Positions 19,408-28,442 of a stretch of 64,000 bases of DNA are shown here, in pieces (position 1 is the stretch's first letter; every line of letters starts with the position of its first letter). Below the pieces are notes generated by a model. That model was not told the DNA's origin and searched no databases. It worked only from the letters and a program-made list of their open reading frames with translations. The position numbers and the translations under genes were made by a program. The stretch spans positions 62,001 through 126,000 of the forward strand of contig NZ_FWZU01000006.1 of the NCBI RefSeq assembly GCF_900177375.1, written 5' to 3'. The stretch comes from Desulfovibrio gilichinskyi. Lineage in GTDB: Bacteria; Desulfobacterota; Desulfovibrionia; Desulfovibrionales; Desulfovibrionaceae.

Positions 19408-20559
19408 CTACCTGTCGATTTCAGGGATTACCATGTCAATACTACCAAGAATGGCAACAGCATCAGCCAGCATCGTCCCTTTCGCACATTCGGCGAAAAG
19501 ATGTAGATTTGAAAATCCTGGAGCGCGGAGTTTAACCCTGTAAGGATTTTTATTACCGTCACTTACGACATGAACTCCGATCTTGCCGCGAGCACCTTCC
19601 GCTGCGAAATAAGCTTCACCGACAGGAGCTTTCCAAGTAGGTTTCGGAGCTTTCTTGTTGATATATTCACCTTCAGGAATCATTGCCACAGCCTGCTCGA
19701 CAATTCGCAGACTCTGTTCAATTTCATCCATGCGAACCATATATCTGGCCATTGCATCGGCATCATTATAGACGGGAACATCCCAGTCAAAACGATCATA
19801 CACGGAGTACGGTTCAATCTTACGTGTATCATGTTTGACTCCGGCTCCGCGAAGAAGCGGCCCGGTCGCCCCGTAACGCATACACATATCCTCATCCATG
19901 ATTCCGACGTCTTCAATTCTTTTACGGAGAATGATGTTATCGGTAACCAGAGCTTTATAGATAGGAAGACGGCTTCTTAAGTAAGGAACTAACTCCGCAC
20001 ACTGTTTAAGAAAATCATCATCAAGATCTCGTGCAACGCCGCCGATGCGGAAAGAACTGTAAGTCAGTCTTGAACCGGTCGGTTTCTGCATCATATCCAT
20101 GATTTTTTCGCGGTCATCAAAGGCATACATAATCGGAGTAAAAGCTCCGAGATCAAGAAGGTAGGCCCCCCACCAGAGCAGATGTGATGAAATTCTGTTT
20201 AATTCGGAAGTAATAACTCTGATAAATTCGGCGCGTTCAGGAACTTCTATTTCGGCCAGTTTTTCAACTGCTCCGACATATGCGTGGTTCCATGCAAGAG
20301 GGTGTAGATAATCAACCCTGCCCATGTTGGGCATAAACTGAACCCATGTTTTCACCTCTGCCATCTTTTCGTGCATGCGATGCAGATAGCCGAGAACAGG
20401 TTCAGCGCGGACAATATATTCGCCGTCAAGTTCGAGAATAACCCGCAGAACACCGTGGGTGGAAGGATGCTGAGGCCCCATGTTCAAAATCATGGTATTG
20501 TCTCTGGCTCCCTTCTCGAAATGATTCGTATAAAAATCGCCTTCAGGAAATGCATTCAT
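19408..20559 (-). CDS. nuoD: Complex I subunit D (49 kDa-type)
   Basis: A 383-residue peripheral subunit that contributes to the quinone site. MILNMGPQHPSTHGVLR carries the conserved quinone-site histidine. GYLHRMHEKMAE, SHLLWWGAYLLDLGAFTPIM and the C-terminal IDMVIPEIDR are standard. It is not fused to NuoC, which is encoded separately 11 bases upstream. The Ni-Fe hydrogenase-type cysteines are absent, as expected for a complex I subunit rather than a group 4 hydrogenase. Confidence 0.96.
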   Translation of the reverse strand: MNAFPEGDFYTNHFEKGARDNTMILNMGPQHPSTHGVLRVILELDGEYIVRAEPVLGYLHRMHEKMAEVKTWVQFMPNMGRVDYLHPLAWNHAYVGAVEKLAEIEVPERAEFIRVITSELNRISSHLLWWGAYLLDLGAFTPIMYAFDDREKIMDMMQKPTGSRLTYSSFRIGGVARDLDDDFLKQCAELVPYLRSRLPIYKALVTDNIILRKRIEDVGIMDEDMCMRYGATGPLLRGAGVKHDTRKIEPYSVYDRFDWDVPVYNDADAMARYMVRMDEIEQSLRIVEQAVAMIPEGEYINKKAPKPTWKAPVGEAYFAAEGARGKIGVHVVSDGNKNPYRVKLRAPGFSNLHLFAECAKGTMLADAVAILGSIDMVIPEIDR

Positions 20560-20570
20560 AACTGTGCTTC

Positions 20571-21101
20571 CTATTTCGGTTCTTCTGGTTCGGCCTGAAC
20601 CTCATCAAACAGCGTAAACCCCTCAGTCGTGAAAATTGATTTCCCCGGATCAATCAGATCACGCACTGAAACGCGTGATGCTTTATCCTTAAGAAGAACT
20701 CCTTGCGGGGTTTCAGGATCAAGTAGAAGAGGAATAAGGTTCGGATGCCCGCTGAAATTTATACCGTGAAAATCAGCACATTCACGTTCATGCCAGTCAG
20801 CACCCTGATATACATTTGATATGGTAGGAATCAAAGGCTCGTTATGAGCCAGCAGTACCCGGTGAGCCACCCGCTCAGAAGAATCGAAACGTGCATAATG
20901 GTAGGTAACTAAAAAGCCTTCAGAAGCATCGACAACATCTATGTCCTCAAGAAAATATTTTTTCCGGAGCATCTCTGTTGCTGCGGCTGAAATATCCTCT
21001 GGAGACAAAAATACATTATAATTAATTCCTGTTTTTTCAAACGAACACTTACAGACCATCAAAGGAGTAACAGTTTCCAGTAATTTCTCGCTCACCGACA
21101 T
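20571..21101 (-). CDS. nuoC: Complex I subunit C (30 kDa-type)
   Basis: A 176-residue peripheral-arm subunit. The signature block NVYQGADWHERECADFHGI corresponds to the conserved WxEREVxDxxGI motif, followed by HPNLIPLLLD. The N-terminal 30 residues are variable. The gene starts at the nuoB stop (one-base overlap) and precedes nuoD as a separate gene. Confidence 0.93.
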   Translation of the reverse strand: MSVSEKLLETVTPLMVCKCSFEKTGINYNVFLSPEDISAAATEMLRKKYFLEDIDVVDASEGFLVTYHYARFDSSERVAHRVLLAHNEPLIPTISNVYQGADWHERECADFHGINFSGHPNLIPLLLDPETPQGVLLKDKASRVSVRDLIDPGKSIFTTEGFTLFDEVQAEPEEPK

Positions 21102-21637
21102 TATGCATTCTCCTTTTCAAGAGATTCAGCAACAGGCCACCAACGTTTACCGGATACCTTTTTCTGGATTTCAAATAATCCTTCGAGCAAAGCTTCCGGA
21201 CGAGGCGGACACCCCGGAACGAAAACATCAACAGGGATAAGTTTATCAACGCCTTCAATTATACCGTATTGATTTTTAAATTTGAAAGGACCACCAGAGA
21301 TTGCACAGTTGCCAAGAGCCAGAACCCATTTAGGAGCAGGCATCTGTTCGTACAACCTGACAACAGCGGGTGCCATTTTTTTTGTAACTGTTCCCGCTAC
21401 GATCATTAAATCAGCCTGACGAGCAGAAGGACGGAAAACTTCCGCGCCGAAACGCGCCATATCAAATCTGGCCATACCGCAAGCCATCATTTCGATAGCG
21501 CAGCAGGCAAGCCCGAATGTCATGGGCCAGAGGGACATGGATCTGCATATATCCATTGCATCCTCTGCAAGTTGAAGCCGGACAATACCATCTTCAATAT
21601 GGTGTCCGCCTGGTGTCAGGATATTTTCCTCGGCCAT
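21101..21637 (-). CDS. nuoB: Complex I subunit B (cluster N2)
   Basis: A 178-residue subunit holding the terminal [4Fe-4S] cluster N2. Ligands are visible in [12 protein letters not shown] (tandem Cys), LGNCAISGG and [29 protein letters not shown] is a standard element. The N-terminus (about 25 residues before the core) is slightly long. The gene overlaps the end of nuoA by 22 bases. Confidence 0.96.
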   Translation of the reverse strand: MAEENILTPGGHHIEDGIVRLQLAEDAMDICRSMSLWPMTFGLACCAIEMMACGMARFDMARFGAEVFRPSARQADLMIVAGTVTKKMAPAVVRLYEQMPAPKWVLALGNCAISGGPFKFKNQYGIIEGVDKLIPVDVFVPGCPPRPEALLEGLFEIQKKVSGKRWWPVAESLEKENA

Positions 21638-21993
21638 GTGAACACCCCTTTTCTCCAGAAGTAGATTATTGCTAGGGCCAAAACACCCATAAAAACAGCC
21701 ACCTTATAGAAGGACATCATCCCTTCGGCCTGCGGATACCAAGCTGCTACCGGGAATAAGTACAAAACATCAACGTCAAATGCCAAGAAAAGCAAAGCGT
21801 AGACATAATAACTTATTCCGAACTGATTCCATGCCCGGCCATGAGGTTTCATGCCGCACTCATACGACATTCCGATATCGCCGCCTTTTGCGCACGGAGC
21901 AATAAGCTTTGACAAAATCAAAGGGCCGCCGGCAAAAAGCAAGCCGCCAAGCATGAAGAGGAAAATGGCTAGCTGGAGCCAAGTAAAGATCAT
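21616..21993 (-). CDS. nuoA: Complex I subunit A
   Basis: A 125-residue three-helix subunit (usual length 115-145). The conserved loop between helices 1 and 2 reads [20 protein letters not shown], and the second helix carries [12 protein letters not shown], with the conserved acidic residues of NuoA. GAGGGTGAAAG precedes the ATG. It is the first gene of the complex I operon, so the promoter region lies in the 570 bases upstream. Confidence 0.95.
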   Translation of the reverse strand: MIFTWLQLAIFLFMLGGLLFAGGPLILSKLIAPCAKGGDIGMSYECGMKPHGRAWNQFGISYYVYALLFLAFDVDVLYLFPVAAWYPQAEGMMSFYKVAVFMGVLALAIIYFWRKGVFTWPRKIS

Positions 21994-22078
21994 CTTTCAC
22001 CCTCGCTTACTTTTTAAAAATTAGTAACACAAGAAGAGAAATAAACATAAACTAGTAGTACGAATAACTGGCGTAAAC

Positions 22079-22129
22079 AAAAAAAGCTTTAATGAAAACA
22101 ACCTCAACTGGTTATTTTTATTAAAGCTT
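22079..22129 (-). other. Terminator-like dyad in the nuoA leader
   Basis: The arms AAGCTTTAAT (22084-22093) and ATTAAAGCTT (22120-22129) are a perfect 10-bp inverted repeat. Inside them is a small AACC/GGTT stem. On the minus strand the structure runs into seven T. It lies 86-136 bases before nuoA and overlaps the proposed -10 element, so it could be an attenuator, the end of a short RNA, or an operator. Confidence 0.5.
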
Positions 22130-22155
22130 ATGTCACTCGCCTCTCAGAGTGTCAA
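22127..22155 (-). promoter_or_regulatory. Putative sigma-70 promoter of the nuo operon
   Basis: On the minus strand a perfect TTGACA (22150-22155) is separated by 17 bases from CATAAG (22127-22132), four of six matches to the -10 consensus. It is 134 bases upstream of nuoA and correctly oriented. Confidence 0.5.
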
Positions 22156-22490
22156 GGAATTATGGCTGTAACTTCCGCAAAACAGCCTGTTAGAGCAAAT
22201 TACAACTCTAAAATTTAATTTTATAAAATAAAATAAATCAGTATGTTAAACAGCACTTTGACCTGGTAAAAGAATTAATAAAAAAAATATTTTAGTTATT
22301 TTTTAATTAATTAAACTACCTACTTAGTCAGGATGTATTTCACCACTCACTTCACATTGATTATTTTTAAAATATCAGCGCGACTAATTTTCACATTTTC
22401 TATTCTACATATTTGTTTAAAAACAAGTATGTTAGCACTAAGATATCAATCTTTTAAATAAGTAATTAATAGATTCATAAATAAAAAACA

Positions 22491-22522
22491 AAAAAAAACT
22501 CACAACAAATCGTGTGAGTTTT
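22491..22522 (-). terminator. Terminator of the GGDEF gene
   Basis: The stem AAAACTCAC (22495-22503) with GTGAGTTTT (22514-22522) is followed on the minus strand by an eight-T run. It lies 43 bases after the stop codon of the diguanylate cyclase gene. Confidence 0.8.
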
Positions 22523-22564
22523 AAATGTTCAAAGTTCGAACCTTACAACAGCAATTATGATCCA

Positions 22565-23899
22565 CTACAATTTGTTATAGCTTCCTTCATCGCTGAAAAA
22601 ACAAAATCTCTTAAAAGAACCTTCTTTAACCTTATACATTGCAGAATCCGCTTTCTGCACTAAATCTTCAGCAATGACCCCGTCTTCGGGAAAAAGACTT
22701 ATTCCAACCGAAGCTCCGACATTACAAATCATCCCGTCAATATTAAAATCATCGGTGAGACTTTCGACAAATTCTTCTGCAACTTTTTTAACATCATCTC
22801 TACTGGAAGGTCGTTCAAGCAAAACGCAAAATTCATCACCACCCAGCCTGGCCAATGTGTCAGAAGACCTAAGCCTTGATTTCAACCGGTTAGCAACATT
22901 CAAAAGCAGAATATCCCCGGCATGATGACCGAATTGATCATTCACAGATTTAAAATGATCAAGATCAATGAAGAGCAATGCAAGTCTTTCTTTATATCGT
23001 CGAGCATTAGCAATTGATTTTTCCAGTCTGTCAAAAAAAAGATAACGATTAGGAACTCCGGTCAAAGCATCCAACGTAGCCTTTTCCTGTAAATCAAGTT
23101 CACATAACTTTCGCTGAGTAACGTCTTCAATTACTCCTTCAACATAAAATTCGCCGTCTTCTTCAAAAAGTCTTGAACTCTCTGAAATCCAAATAAGTGT
23201 ACCATCTTTGCGGATCACTTTAATTTCATAATCATTTAAATACTTATCACGTTTTAGCGTTTCGATATAATTAAATCTGTCTCCGGAACTGATAAACATA
23301 TCACATCCGCAACCAGAATTTAAAACATCCTCAGGTGAATCAAACCCCAGAATTCTGGCAAGAGCAGGATTAACTTCTACAAATTTTCCGTCTACAGTAG
23401 ACCTGAAAATACCTTCGACAGCACGAACGAAAATATTACGATACTTTTCTTCGGCGATGCGCAGGGCTTTTTCCGTTTTAATACGCTGAGCAATTTCCCG
23501 CTCAAGAAGATCCTTCTGCCTCTTTAACTGGAGAAAAACACCGACCTTACTGCGCAAAGTGGGAGGGTCAATCGGTTGTGTTAAGAAATCAACAGCTCCG
23601 ACATCGTATCCCATGCGGGCATATGCCGGGTCTTTATATATAGCAGTCAGAAATATAATTGGAATCAATTTACAAGAACTTATCCTTCTAATCGCTTTTG
23701 CAGTGTCGTAGCCGTCCATGCCTGGCATTTGAACATCTAAAAGTATGAGAGCAAAATCATGCTTTTCACACAGCTCAACCGACTCTTCCCCGTTTACGGC
23801 TTTGAAGATTTCAGCCCCTTCGTTGCGGAGAAGCCTGTCGAGCAGCATCAAATTGACGACATTATCGTCAACAATAAGTATTTTTAAGGGATTATCCAT
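22565..23899 (-). CDS. REC-PAS-GGDEF diguanylate cyclase response regulator
   Basis: A 444-residue cytoplasmic signalling protein. The receiver domain (about residues 5-120) starts ILIVDDN, has its phospho-acceptor Asp in LILLDVQMPGMDGYD and the Lys-region Pro in FLTQPID. A PAS domain (about 150-265) with PAC-like GVIEDVTQRK follows a helix. The GGDEF domain (about 270-435) has DALTGVPNRYLFFDRL, FIDLDHFKSVND and the intact active motif RLGGDEFCVLL, so it should make cyclic di-GMP. No EAL domain is attached. No histidine kinase lies beside it. Control of the motility genes 7 kb away is possible but unproven. Confidence 0.93.
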   Translation of the reverse strand: MDNPLKILIVDDNVVNLMLLDRLLRNEGAEIFKAVNGEESVELCEKHDFALILLDVQMPGMDGYDTAKAIRRISSCKLIPIIFLTAIYKDPAYARMGYDVGAVDFLTQPIDPPTLRSKVGVFLQLKRQKDLLEREIAQRIKTEKALRIAEEKYRNIFVRAVEGIFRSTVDGKFVEVNPALARILGFDSPEDVLNSGCGCDMFISSGDRFNYIETLKRDKYLNDYEIKVIRKDGTLIWISESSRLFEEDGEFYVEGVIEDVTQRKLCELDLQEKATLDALTGVPNRYLFFDRLEKSIANARRYKERLALLFIDLDHFKSVNDQFGHHAGDILLLNVANRLKSRLRSSDTLARLGGDEFCVLLERPSSRDDVKKVAEEFVESLTDDFNIDGMICNVGASVGISLFPEDGVIAEDLVQKADSAMYKVKEGSFKRFCFFSDEGSYNKL

Positions 23900-24048
23900 G
23901 AGTTACACTTAATACAATTCGCTAGAAGTTAAAACCCCAGAATAATATTTTTAACAAAAATAAGATTCTGTTTTTGCTGCTTGTTTTATCGTGAATTTCA
24001 ACGTATTTATTTAACAAATATTTTTTTTTGCTGTTTTCGGAGATAAAA

Positions 24049-24996
24049 ATGAGCAAAAGGCAACACTATACAGTTACAGGCGGAGCCGGATTTCTCGGTT
24101 CACGACTCTGCGAAAAACTGCTTGAACAAGGACACGAAGTATTGTGTGTAGATAACTTCTACACAGGGCAAAAATCTAACATCATAAAAATGATGGACAG
24201 CCCGTACTTTGAAATGATGCGACATGACATAACCTTCCCCCTTTATCTGGAGACTGATAACATATTTAATCTGGCTTGCCCTGCATCGCCGATTCACTAT
24301 CAGTTTGACCCTGTTCAAACGACTAAAACATCAGTCCACGGAGCCATCAACGTACTTGGGCTGGCAAAAAGAGTTAAGGCTAAAATTTTTCAGGCATCTA
24401 CTTCAGAGGTTTACGGAGATCCTGCATGCCATCCTCAAAAAGAAGACTATTGGGGCAATGTAAATCCAATAGGACCAAGAGCCTGTTATGATGAAGGCAA
24501 AAGATGCGCGGAAACACTTTTTTTCGATTACCACAGGCAGCACAAATTACGCATTAAAGTTGCAAGAATATTCAATACATACGGCCCGCGTATGGCTGTG
24601 AATGACGGGCGTGTCGTTTCAAACTTTATTGTACAGGCTCTAAAAAACGACCCCATCACTCTTTACGGCGACGGGTTACAGACCAGATCTTTTTGTTACA
24701 TAGATGATCTTATTGATGCCTTTCTTAAAATAATGGATACAGACGATTCTTTCACCGGACCGGTTAATCTCGGAAATCCTCGCGAGTTTACAATCCGCCA
24801 ACTTGCAGAAATTATAATCGAGATGATCGGATCATCGTCAAAAATAGTATTTAAACCGCTACCGGAAAACGATCCGTGCCAGCGAAGCCCGGACATAACC
24901 CTTGCACAAAAAACAATCGACTGGACTCCTTCCACTCCGCTTGAAGAAGGACTTAAACCGACCATCGCTTATTTCGAAAATATTTTAAGCAAATAA
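24049..24996 (+). CDS. UDP-glucuronate decarboxylase-like NAD-dependent epimerase/dehydratase
   Basis: A 315-residue short-chain dehydrogenase of the extended type. The ATG at 24049 is chosen over one 21 bases earlier because GGAG lies six bases upstream and the Rossmann motif [12 protein letters not shown] then begins at residue 8. The catalytic region shows [10 protein letters not shown] and the Tyr/Lys pair in [17 protein letters not shown]. Together with [13 protein letters not shown] and the later [18 protein letters not shown], this matches the UXS family that turns UDP-glucuronate into UDP-xylose. It would supply nucleotide sugar for polysaccharide or glycan assembly. It is a single-gene unit ending in a strong hairpin. 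Confidence 0.85.
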   Translation: MSKRQHYTVTGGAGFLGSRLCEKLLEQGHEVLCVDNFYTGQKSNIIKMMDSPYFEMMRHDITFPLYLETDNIFNLACPASPIHYQFDPVQTTKTSVHGAINVLGLAKRVKAKIFQASTSEVYGDPACHPQKEDYWGNVNPIGPRACYDEGKRCAETLFFDYHRQHKLRIKVARIFNTYGPRMAVNDGRVVSNFIVQALKNDPITLYGDGLQTRSFCYIDDLIDAFLKIMDTDDSFTGPVNLGNPREFTIRQLAEIIIEMIGSSSKIVFKPLPENDPCQRSPDITLAQKTIDWTPSTPLEEGLKPTIAYFENILSK

Positions 24997-25034
24997 AAAA
25001 AGCCCGTCTTGATCACTCAAGACGGGCTTTTTTT
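24995..25034. terminator. Bidirectional terminator
   Basis: A long stem, AGCCCGTCTTGA (25001-25012) with TCAAGACGGGCT (25017-25028), has A-runs on one side and T-runs on the other, and separates the convergent UXS-like and moaC genes. Confidence 0.92.
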
Positions 25035-25054
25035 GTATACTCAGTAAAGGTAAA

Positions 25055-25531
25055 TTACTCGGCTTTAAAAATACCGGACTTACCACCTTCTTTATAAACA
25101 AGACGGCAATCAGTAATAACAACATCCTTTTGAACAGCTTTGCACATATCATAAATGGTCGCAGCTGCAATTTGAACAGCTATCAACGCTTCCATTTCAA
25201 TTCCGGTTTTACCGGTTGTTCGAGCTTCAGCCTCAATTTCAATGAGATGATTCTTGTCATCAACATTAAACCGAACATCTACATAACTGATTGCCAAGGG
25301 ATGGCATAGCGGGATTAATCTATGAGTTTCCTTAGCTCCCATTATTCCGGCAATCTTTGCGGTGTTCAAAGCATCTCCTTTAGGGAGAGCATTTTTCTGC
25401 AACATTTCAAAAGTTTTCTGATTCAGAAGAACTTTTCCTTTAGCGACAGCCTTACGAATAGTATCTTTTTTAGCTGAGACATCTACCATTACGGCATTTC
25501 CATCAGCGTCTAAATGGGAGAATTCACTCAT
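25055..25531 (-). CDS. moaC: Cyclic pyranopterin monophosphate synthase
   Basis: A 158-residue enzyme (usual length about 160) of early molybdopterin biosynthesis; it completes the MoaA product to cyclic pyranopterin monophosphate. The family core is plain: [38 protein letters not shown] with catalytic Lys and His residues, and [20 protein letters not shown]. It lies three bases after dnaJ and is probably cotranscribed. moaE and a mogA-like gene are elsewhere in the window. Confidence 0.96.
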   Translation of the reverse strand: MSEFSHLDADGNAVMVDVSAKKDTIRKAVAKGKVLLNQKTFEMLQKNALPKGDALNTAKIAGIMGAKETHRLIPLCHPLAISYVDVRFNVDDKNHLIEIEAEARTTGKTGIEMEALIAVQIAAATIYDMCKAVQKDVVITDCRLVYKEGGKSGIFKAE

Positions 25532-25534
25532 TTT

Positions 25535-26644
25535 TTAATCACCCATCACCTTGTCTTTGGCTTTTTTAAAAAGTTTTTTTACTTTTTTCATGGGCTTTTC
25601 TTCCTCAAGAGCTGCAAACTGTTCTAGAAGTTCTTGCTGCTTATGACTGAGATTGGTTGGAGTCTTGACCTTAACTTCAATCAGAAGATCACCTTTATGT
25701 GAGCTTCCTAAATAAGGAAGACCTAACCCTCTAAGCTGAAAGACTTCACCGCTTTGCGTTCCCTTAGGGATGTCCATATCAACTGGTTCGTCAAGAGTTT
25801 GAATACTCATTTTATAACCCAATGCGGCCTGAACAAAAGTAATCTCAGTGGTCAGAACAAGATCCTGTCCCTGACGTTTGAAAACTTTATCCGGCTGCAC
25901 AGTGATAACGACATACAAATCACCGTGTGGCCCACCGTTCAAGCCGGCTTCACCTTCACCGCGCAGACGAAGCCTTGACCCGTTATCTACACCGGCGGGG
26001 ATACGAACATTAAGATTTTTTTCTTTACGGACATATCCGGCTCCGCGACAGGCGGAACATGGGTTAGTGATAACCTGTCCACGACCGTTACACGAAGGGC
26101 ACGGTACAGAAATCTGGAAAAATCCCTGACTCTGTACAACTGAACCTCTACCGCCGCAGTGAGCACAAGTTTCAGGAGATGTGCCGGGAGCAGATCCGCT
26201 TCCGCCGCATTCCTCGCAAGTATCCGTAACAGGGAGAGTCAGCTCAACTTCGGTTCCCTTAGCCGCATCGCGAAAAGAAACTGTGAGATTATACCTGAGG
26301 TCTGATCCAGCCTGCATGCGTTTACCGCCCTGCCCCTGACTGAATCCGAAAATATCTCCGAAAATATCTCCGAATGAACCGAAGATATCTTCCGAAGATT
26401 TAAACCCACTAAACCCACCATTCACCCCGTCGTGCCCGTAGCGGTCGTAACGACTTCTTTTTTCGGGATCACGCAGGATTTCATATGCTTCGGCAGCTTC
26501 TTTAAACTTGGTCTCAGCTTCATCATCTCCTGGATTACGGTCAGGGTGATATTCAAAAGCAAGCTTGCGATAAGCCCGTTTTATTTCACCTTCCTGAGAA
26601 TCCCTTGAGACCTGTAGAATTTCATAATAATCGCGTTTAGACAT
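25535..26644 (-). CDS. dnaJ: Chaperone DnaJ (Hsp40)
   Basis: A 369-residue type I Hsp40. The J-domain has YHPDRNPGDDEAE with the HPD motif that stimulates DnaK. A Gly/Phe-rich linker (GFSGFKSSEDIFGSFGDIFG) follows. Four CxxCxGxG-type zinc repeats are present: CEECGGSG, CAHCGGRG, CPSCNGRG and CSACRGAG. The C-terminal substrate-binding domains have the expected length. The last 20 residues are Lys-rich. It sits two bases after rpoZ and three before moaC. No dnaK or grpE is adjacent. Confidence 0.96.
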   Translation of the reverse strand: MSKRDYYEILQVSRDSQEGEIKRAYRKLAFEYHPDRNPGDDEAETKFKEAAEAYEILRDPEKRSRYDRYGHDGVNGGFSGFKSSEDIFGSFGDIFGDIFGFSQGQGGKRMQAGSDLRYNLTVSFRDAAKGTEVELTLPVTDTCEECGGSGSAPGTSPETCAHCGGRGSVVQSQGFFQISVPCPSCNGRGQVITNPCSACRGAGYVRKEKNLNVRIPAGVDNGSRLRLRGEGEAGLNGGPHGDLYVVITVQPDKVFKRQGQDLVLTTEITFVQAALGYKMSIQTLDEPVDMDIPKGTQSGEVFQLRGLGLPYLGSSHKGDLLIEVKVKTPTNLSHKQQELLEQFAALEEEKPMKKVKKLFKKAKDKVMGD

Positions 26645-26646
26645 GC

Positions 26647-26868
26647 TTATTCACTATCCGGGTTTGCTCCAGAAAATGTGTGATAATCTTCAGGGATAAC
26701 TTTACCGGCGGCAATTTCCCTCAAGGCTGTTACAATTTCTTTGTTCTTGGATTCAATAAGAGGAGGATATCCTTCACGGTACTGTTTAACTCTTTTGATG
26801 GCCATCTGGACAATAAGGAATCTGTTACCGACTTCAGCCAGACAATCTTCAATTGTAATCCTTGCCAT
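26647..26868 (-). CDS. rpoZ: RNA polymerase omega subunit
   Basis: A 73-residue protein matching omega, with [20 protein letters not shown], then [11 protein letters not shown] and [16 protein letters not shown]. It helps fold and retain the beta-prime subunit and is part of the ppGpp site in proteobacteria. GGAGATAAT precedes the ATG. It is encoded directly before dnaJ. Confidence 0.94.
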   Translation of the reverse strand: MARITIEDCLAEVGNRFLIVQMAIKRVKQYREGYPPLIESKNKEIVTALREIAAGKVIPEDYHTFSGANPDSE

Positions 26869-26916
26869 ATTATCTCCAAAACGATGGTTTTGCCGAAAGA
26901 GAAAATCTCTTTACGA

Positions 26917-28236
26917 CTATTTTCTGAGAGGAATCTGACCTTGCAAATCTTCAAGCAATTTGTTGGATACCTGATAGTATCCGCTGTCATCACCAAGTGA
27001 AAGCCAACATAGCCCTGACGGAAGTTCAGGGTCAGTAAAAAACATAACTTTTACAAGCCTGCTGCCATCCACATTCATGAGTTCAAGTTCCATTGCTTTT
27101 ACAGCTGAACTTGAAAGATCACTAATCGGTTCCGCCTCGAATTTTAATTCATTAAGTCGCCATAAAGACATGTCAATACCCAGCAACGGTTTTCTTTCAT
27201 CAAGGCTTTCCCAGTTTTTATCAGATTTAATCCCGACAAAAGTCTGATTACCTTGCAAAACACGAATAGAACCAACCTTTCCTGTTTCAACAGAAAGAAT
27301 GGAACGTTTGCGCATACCGAATGCTGTTTTATTCAACTGATCTACATGTTCTTTACTAAGAACAAAGAAACCATTTTGAACAGTGGAATTTGCTAGATAA
27401 TAATCTCCATCGCCTTCCACTTCAAAAACTTCAACATTTTTAACACTCTTATCATTAAAAACAACTTCAATATTAAAAAGAAGATTACCAAGTCGGGCTT
27501 CAGACTCAGAAATAAGGCTTTTTGCCGGACTTTCCATTAAAGAGTGTAAAAATAAATCTATTTCCCCTGAACTGGACATTTGACCTGTCAAAGTGACAGG
27601 ATAAGAAAAAACGAATTGGTCTTTCTGACGAACAAGAGTCCATAAAAAAGAGCCGCCGTCACCAAGAGAAATAGAAGAAATATCATTAACACCGCCGGAG
27701 AGTAATTGCAGATTGAAATAATACTCTGCAGGAAAATCACAACGACGGACAAAATCATTATTTAAAACGAATAATTCGTTTTGATCCAAAGAATTCACAG
27801 CAAAAGCGCCTTCATCAGAAGGAGATCTATCGCCGACAGTCATACTCAAGGCCTGACCGCCGCCCGTTGATATGCGTATTTGCGGAACAAGCAATCCATA
27901 CTGCTGCCTGGCGTTTCCCGTCATACGCCCGATATATTTTAAAGCCTGTCCCTGAGCTAAGACTTCTAATAAACTCGCAACCTTTGAAGTATCCGCTAAG
28001 GGATATTTACTCCAGTCCTGCTGAACAACATCCCAGCCACCAGTTTTACGCACCAGTGAAAAGCAGTCTTTCCCAGAACGGCAGACATCAATCTTATCCA
28101 CCTGCTGCGACGAAACTGACGGCCAGACAGGCTCAGGACGTAACATTGGAATCTCCGGAGAGCTGAAATAAAAGACTCCGCAGATGATGGCAACCAGAGC
28201 CAGAAAAATAAAAAATCTTTTCAGCACAGACCGCAC
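26917..28236 (-). CDS. DUF4340 domain protein, membrane-anchored
   Basis: A 439-residue protein with an N-terminal membrane helix (about residues 8-26, FFIFLALVAIICGVFYF) and a large extracytoplasmic part. Repeats of the DUF4340 type are visible: a GGWDVVQQDWSKYPLADTSK block, AQGQALKYIGRM, then YGLLVPQIRIS and LSMTVGDRSPSDEGAFAV. Proteins with this domain are often found near ABC-type gliding or exopolysaccharide loci, but none is adjacent here; it precedes rpoZ-dnaJ-moaC on the same strand. Biochemical function is unknown. Confidence 0.75.
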   Translation of the reverse strand: MRSVLKRFFIFLALVAIICGVFYFSSPEIPMLRPEPVWPSVSSQQVDKIDVCRSGKDCFSLVRKTGGWDVVQQDWSKYPLADTSKVASLLEVLAQGQALKYIGRMTGNARQQYGLLVPQIRISTGGGQALSMTVGDRSPSDEGAFAVNSLDQNELFVLNNDFVRRCDFPAEYYFNLQLLSGGVNDISSISLGDGGSFLWTLVRQKDQFVFSYPVTLTGQMSSSGEIDLFLHSLMESPAKSLISESEARLGNLLFNIEVVFNDKSVKNVEVFEVEGDGDYYLANSTVQNGFFVLSKEHVDQLNKTAFGMRKRSILSVETGKVGSIRVLQGNQTFVGIKSDKNWESLDERKPLLGIDMSLWRLNELKFEAEPISDLSSSAVKAMELELMNVDGSRLVKVMFFTDPELPSGLCWLSLGDDSGYYQVSNKLLEDLQGQIPLRK

Positions 28237-28442
28237 CTTAGGATTAACAGACTTAGAACAGTTTCATCAATGGAGCAATTTACTAAGATAAACGAAATTA
28301 ACTTGCATGTCAATTTATTTTGAGGCAAAGTGCCCACTTCTTTCTAGGAAAATCATTATTCAGTGATAGACCTAAACTAATTCTTAAATAAAATCAGTTT
28401 TTCTTTCTAAATTGTCCCGCAAACTGATTCGGAGTTTTCAAA

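Larger units (their letters stand above)
21994..22564. other. Intergenic region upstream of nuoA
   Basis: About 570 bases of AT-rich DNA with no credible coding sequence. It holds the putative nuo promoter (22127-22155), a dyad with a T-run (22079-22129) and, at its far end, the terminator of the GGDEF gene (22491-22522). The stretch 22200-22490 is very AT-rich and shows nothing else I can support. Confidence 0.7.
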
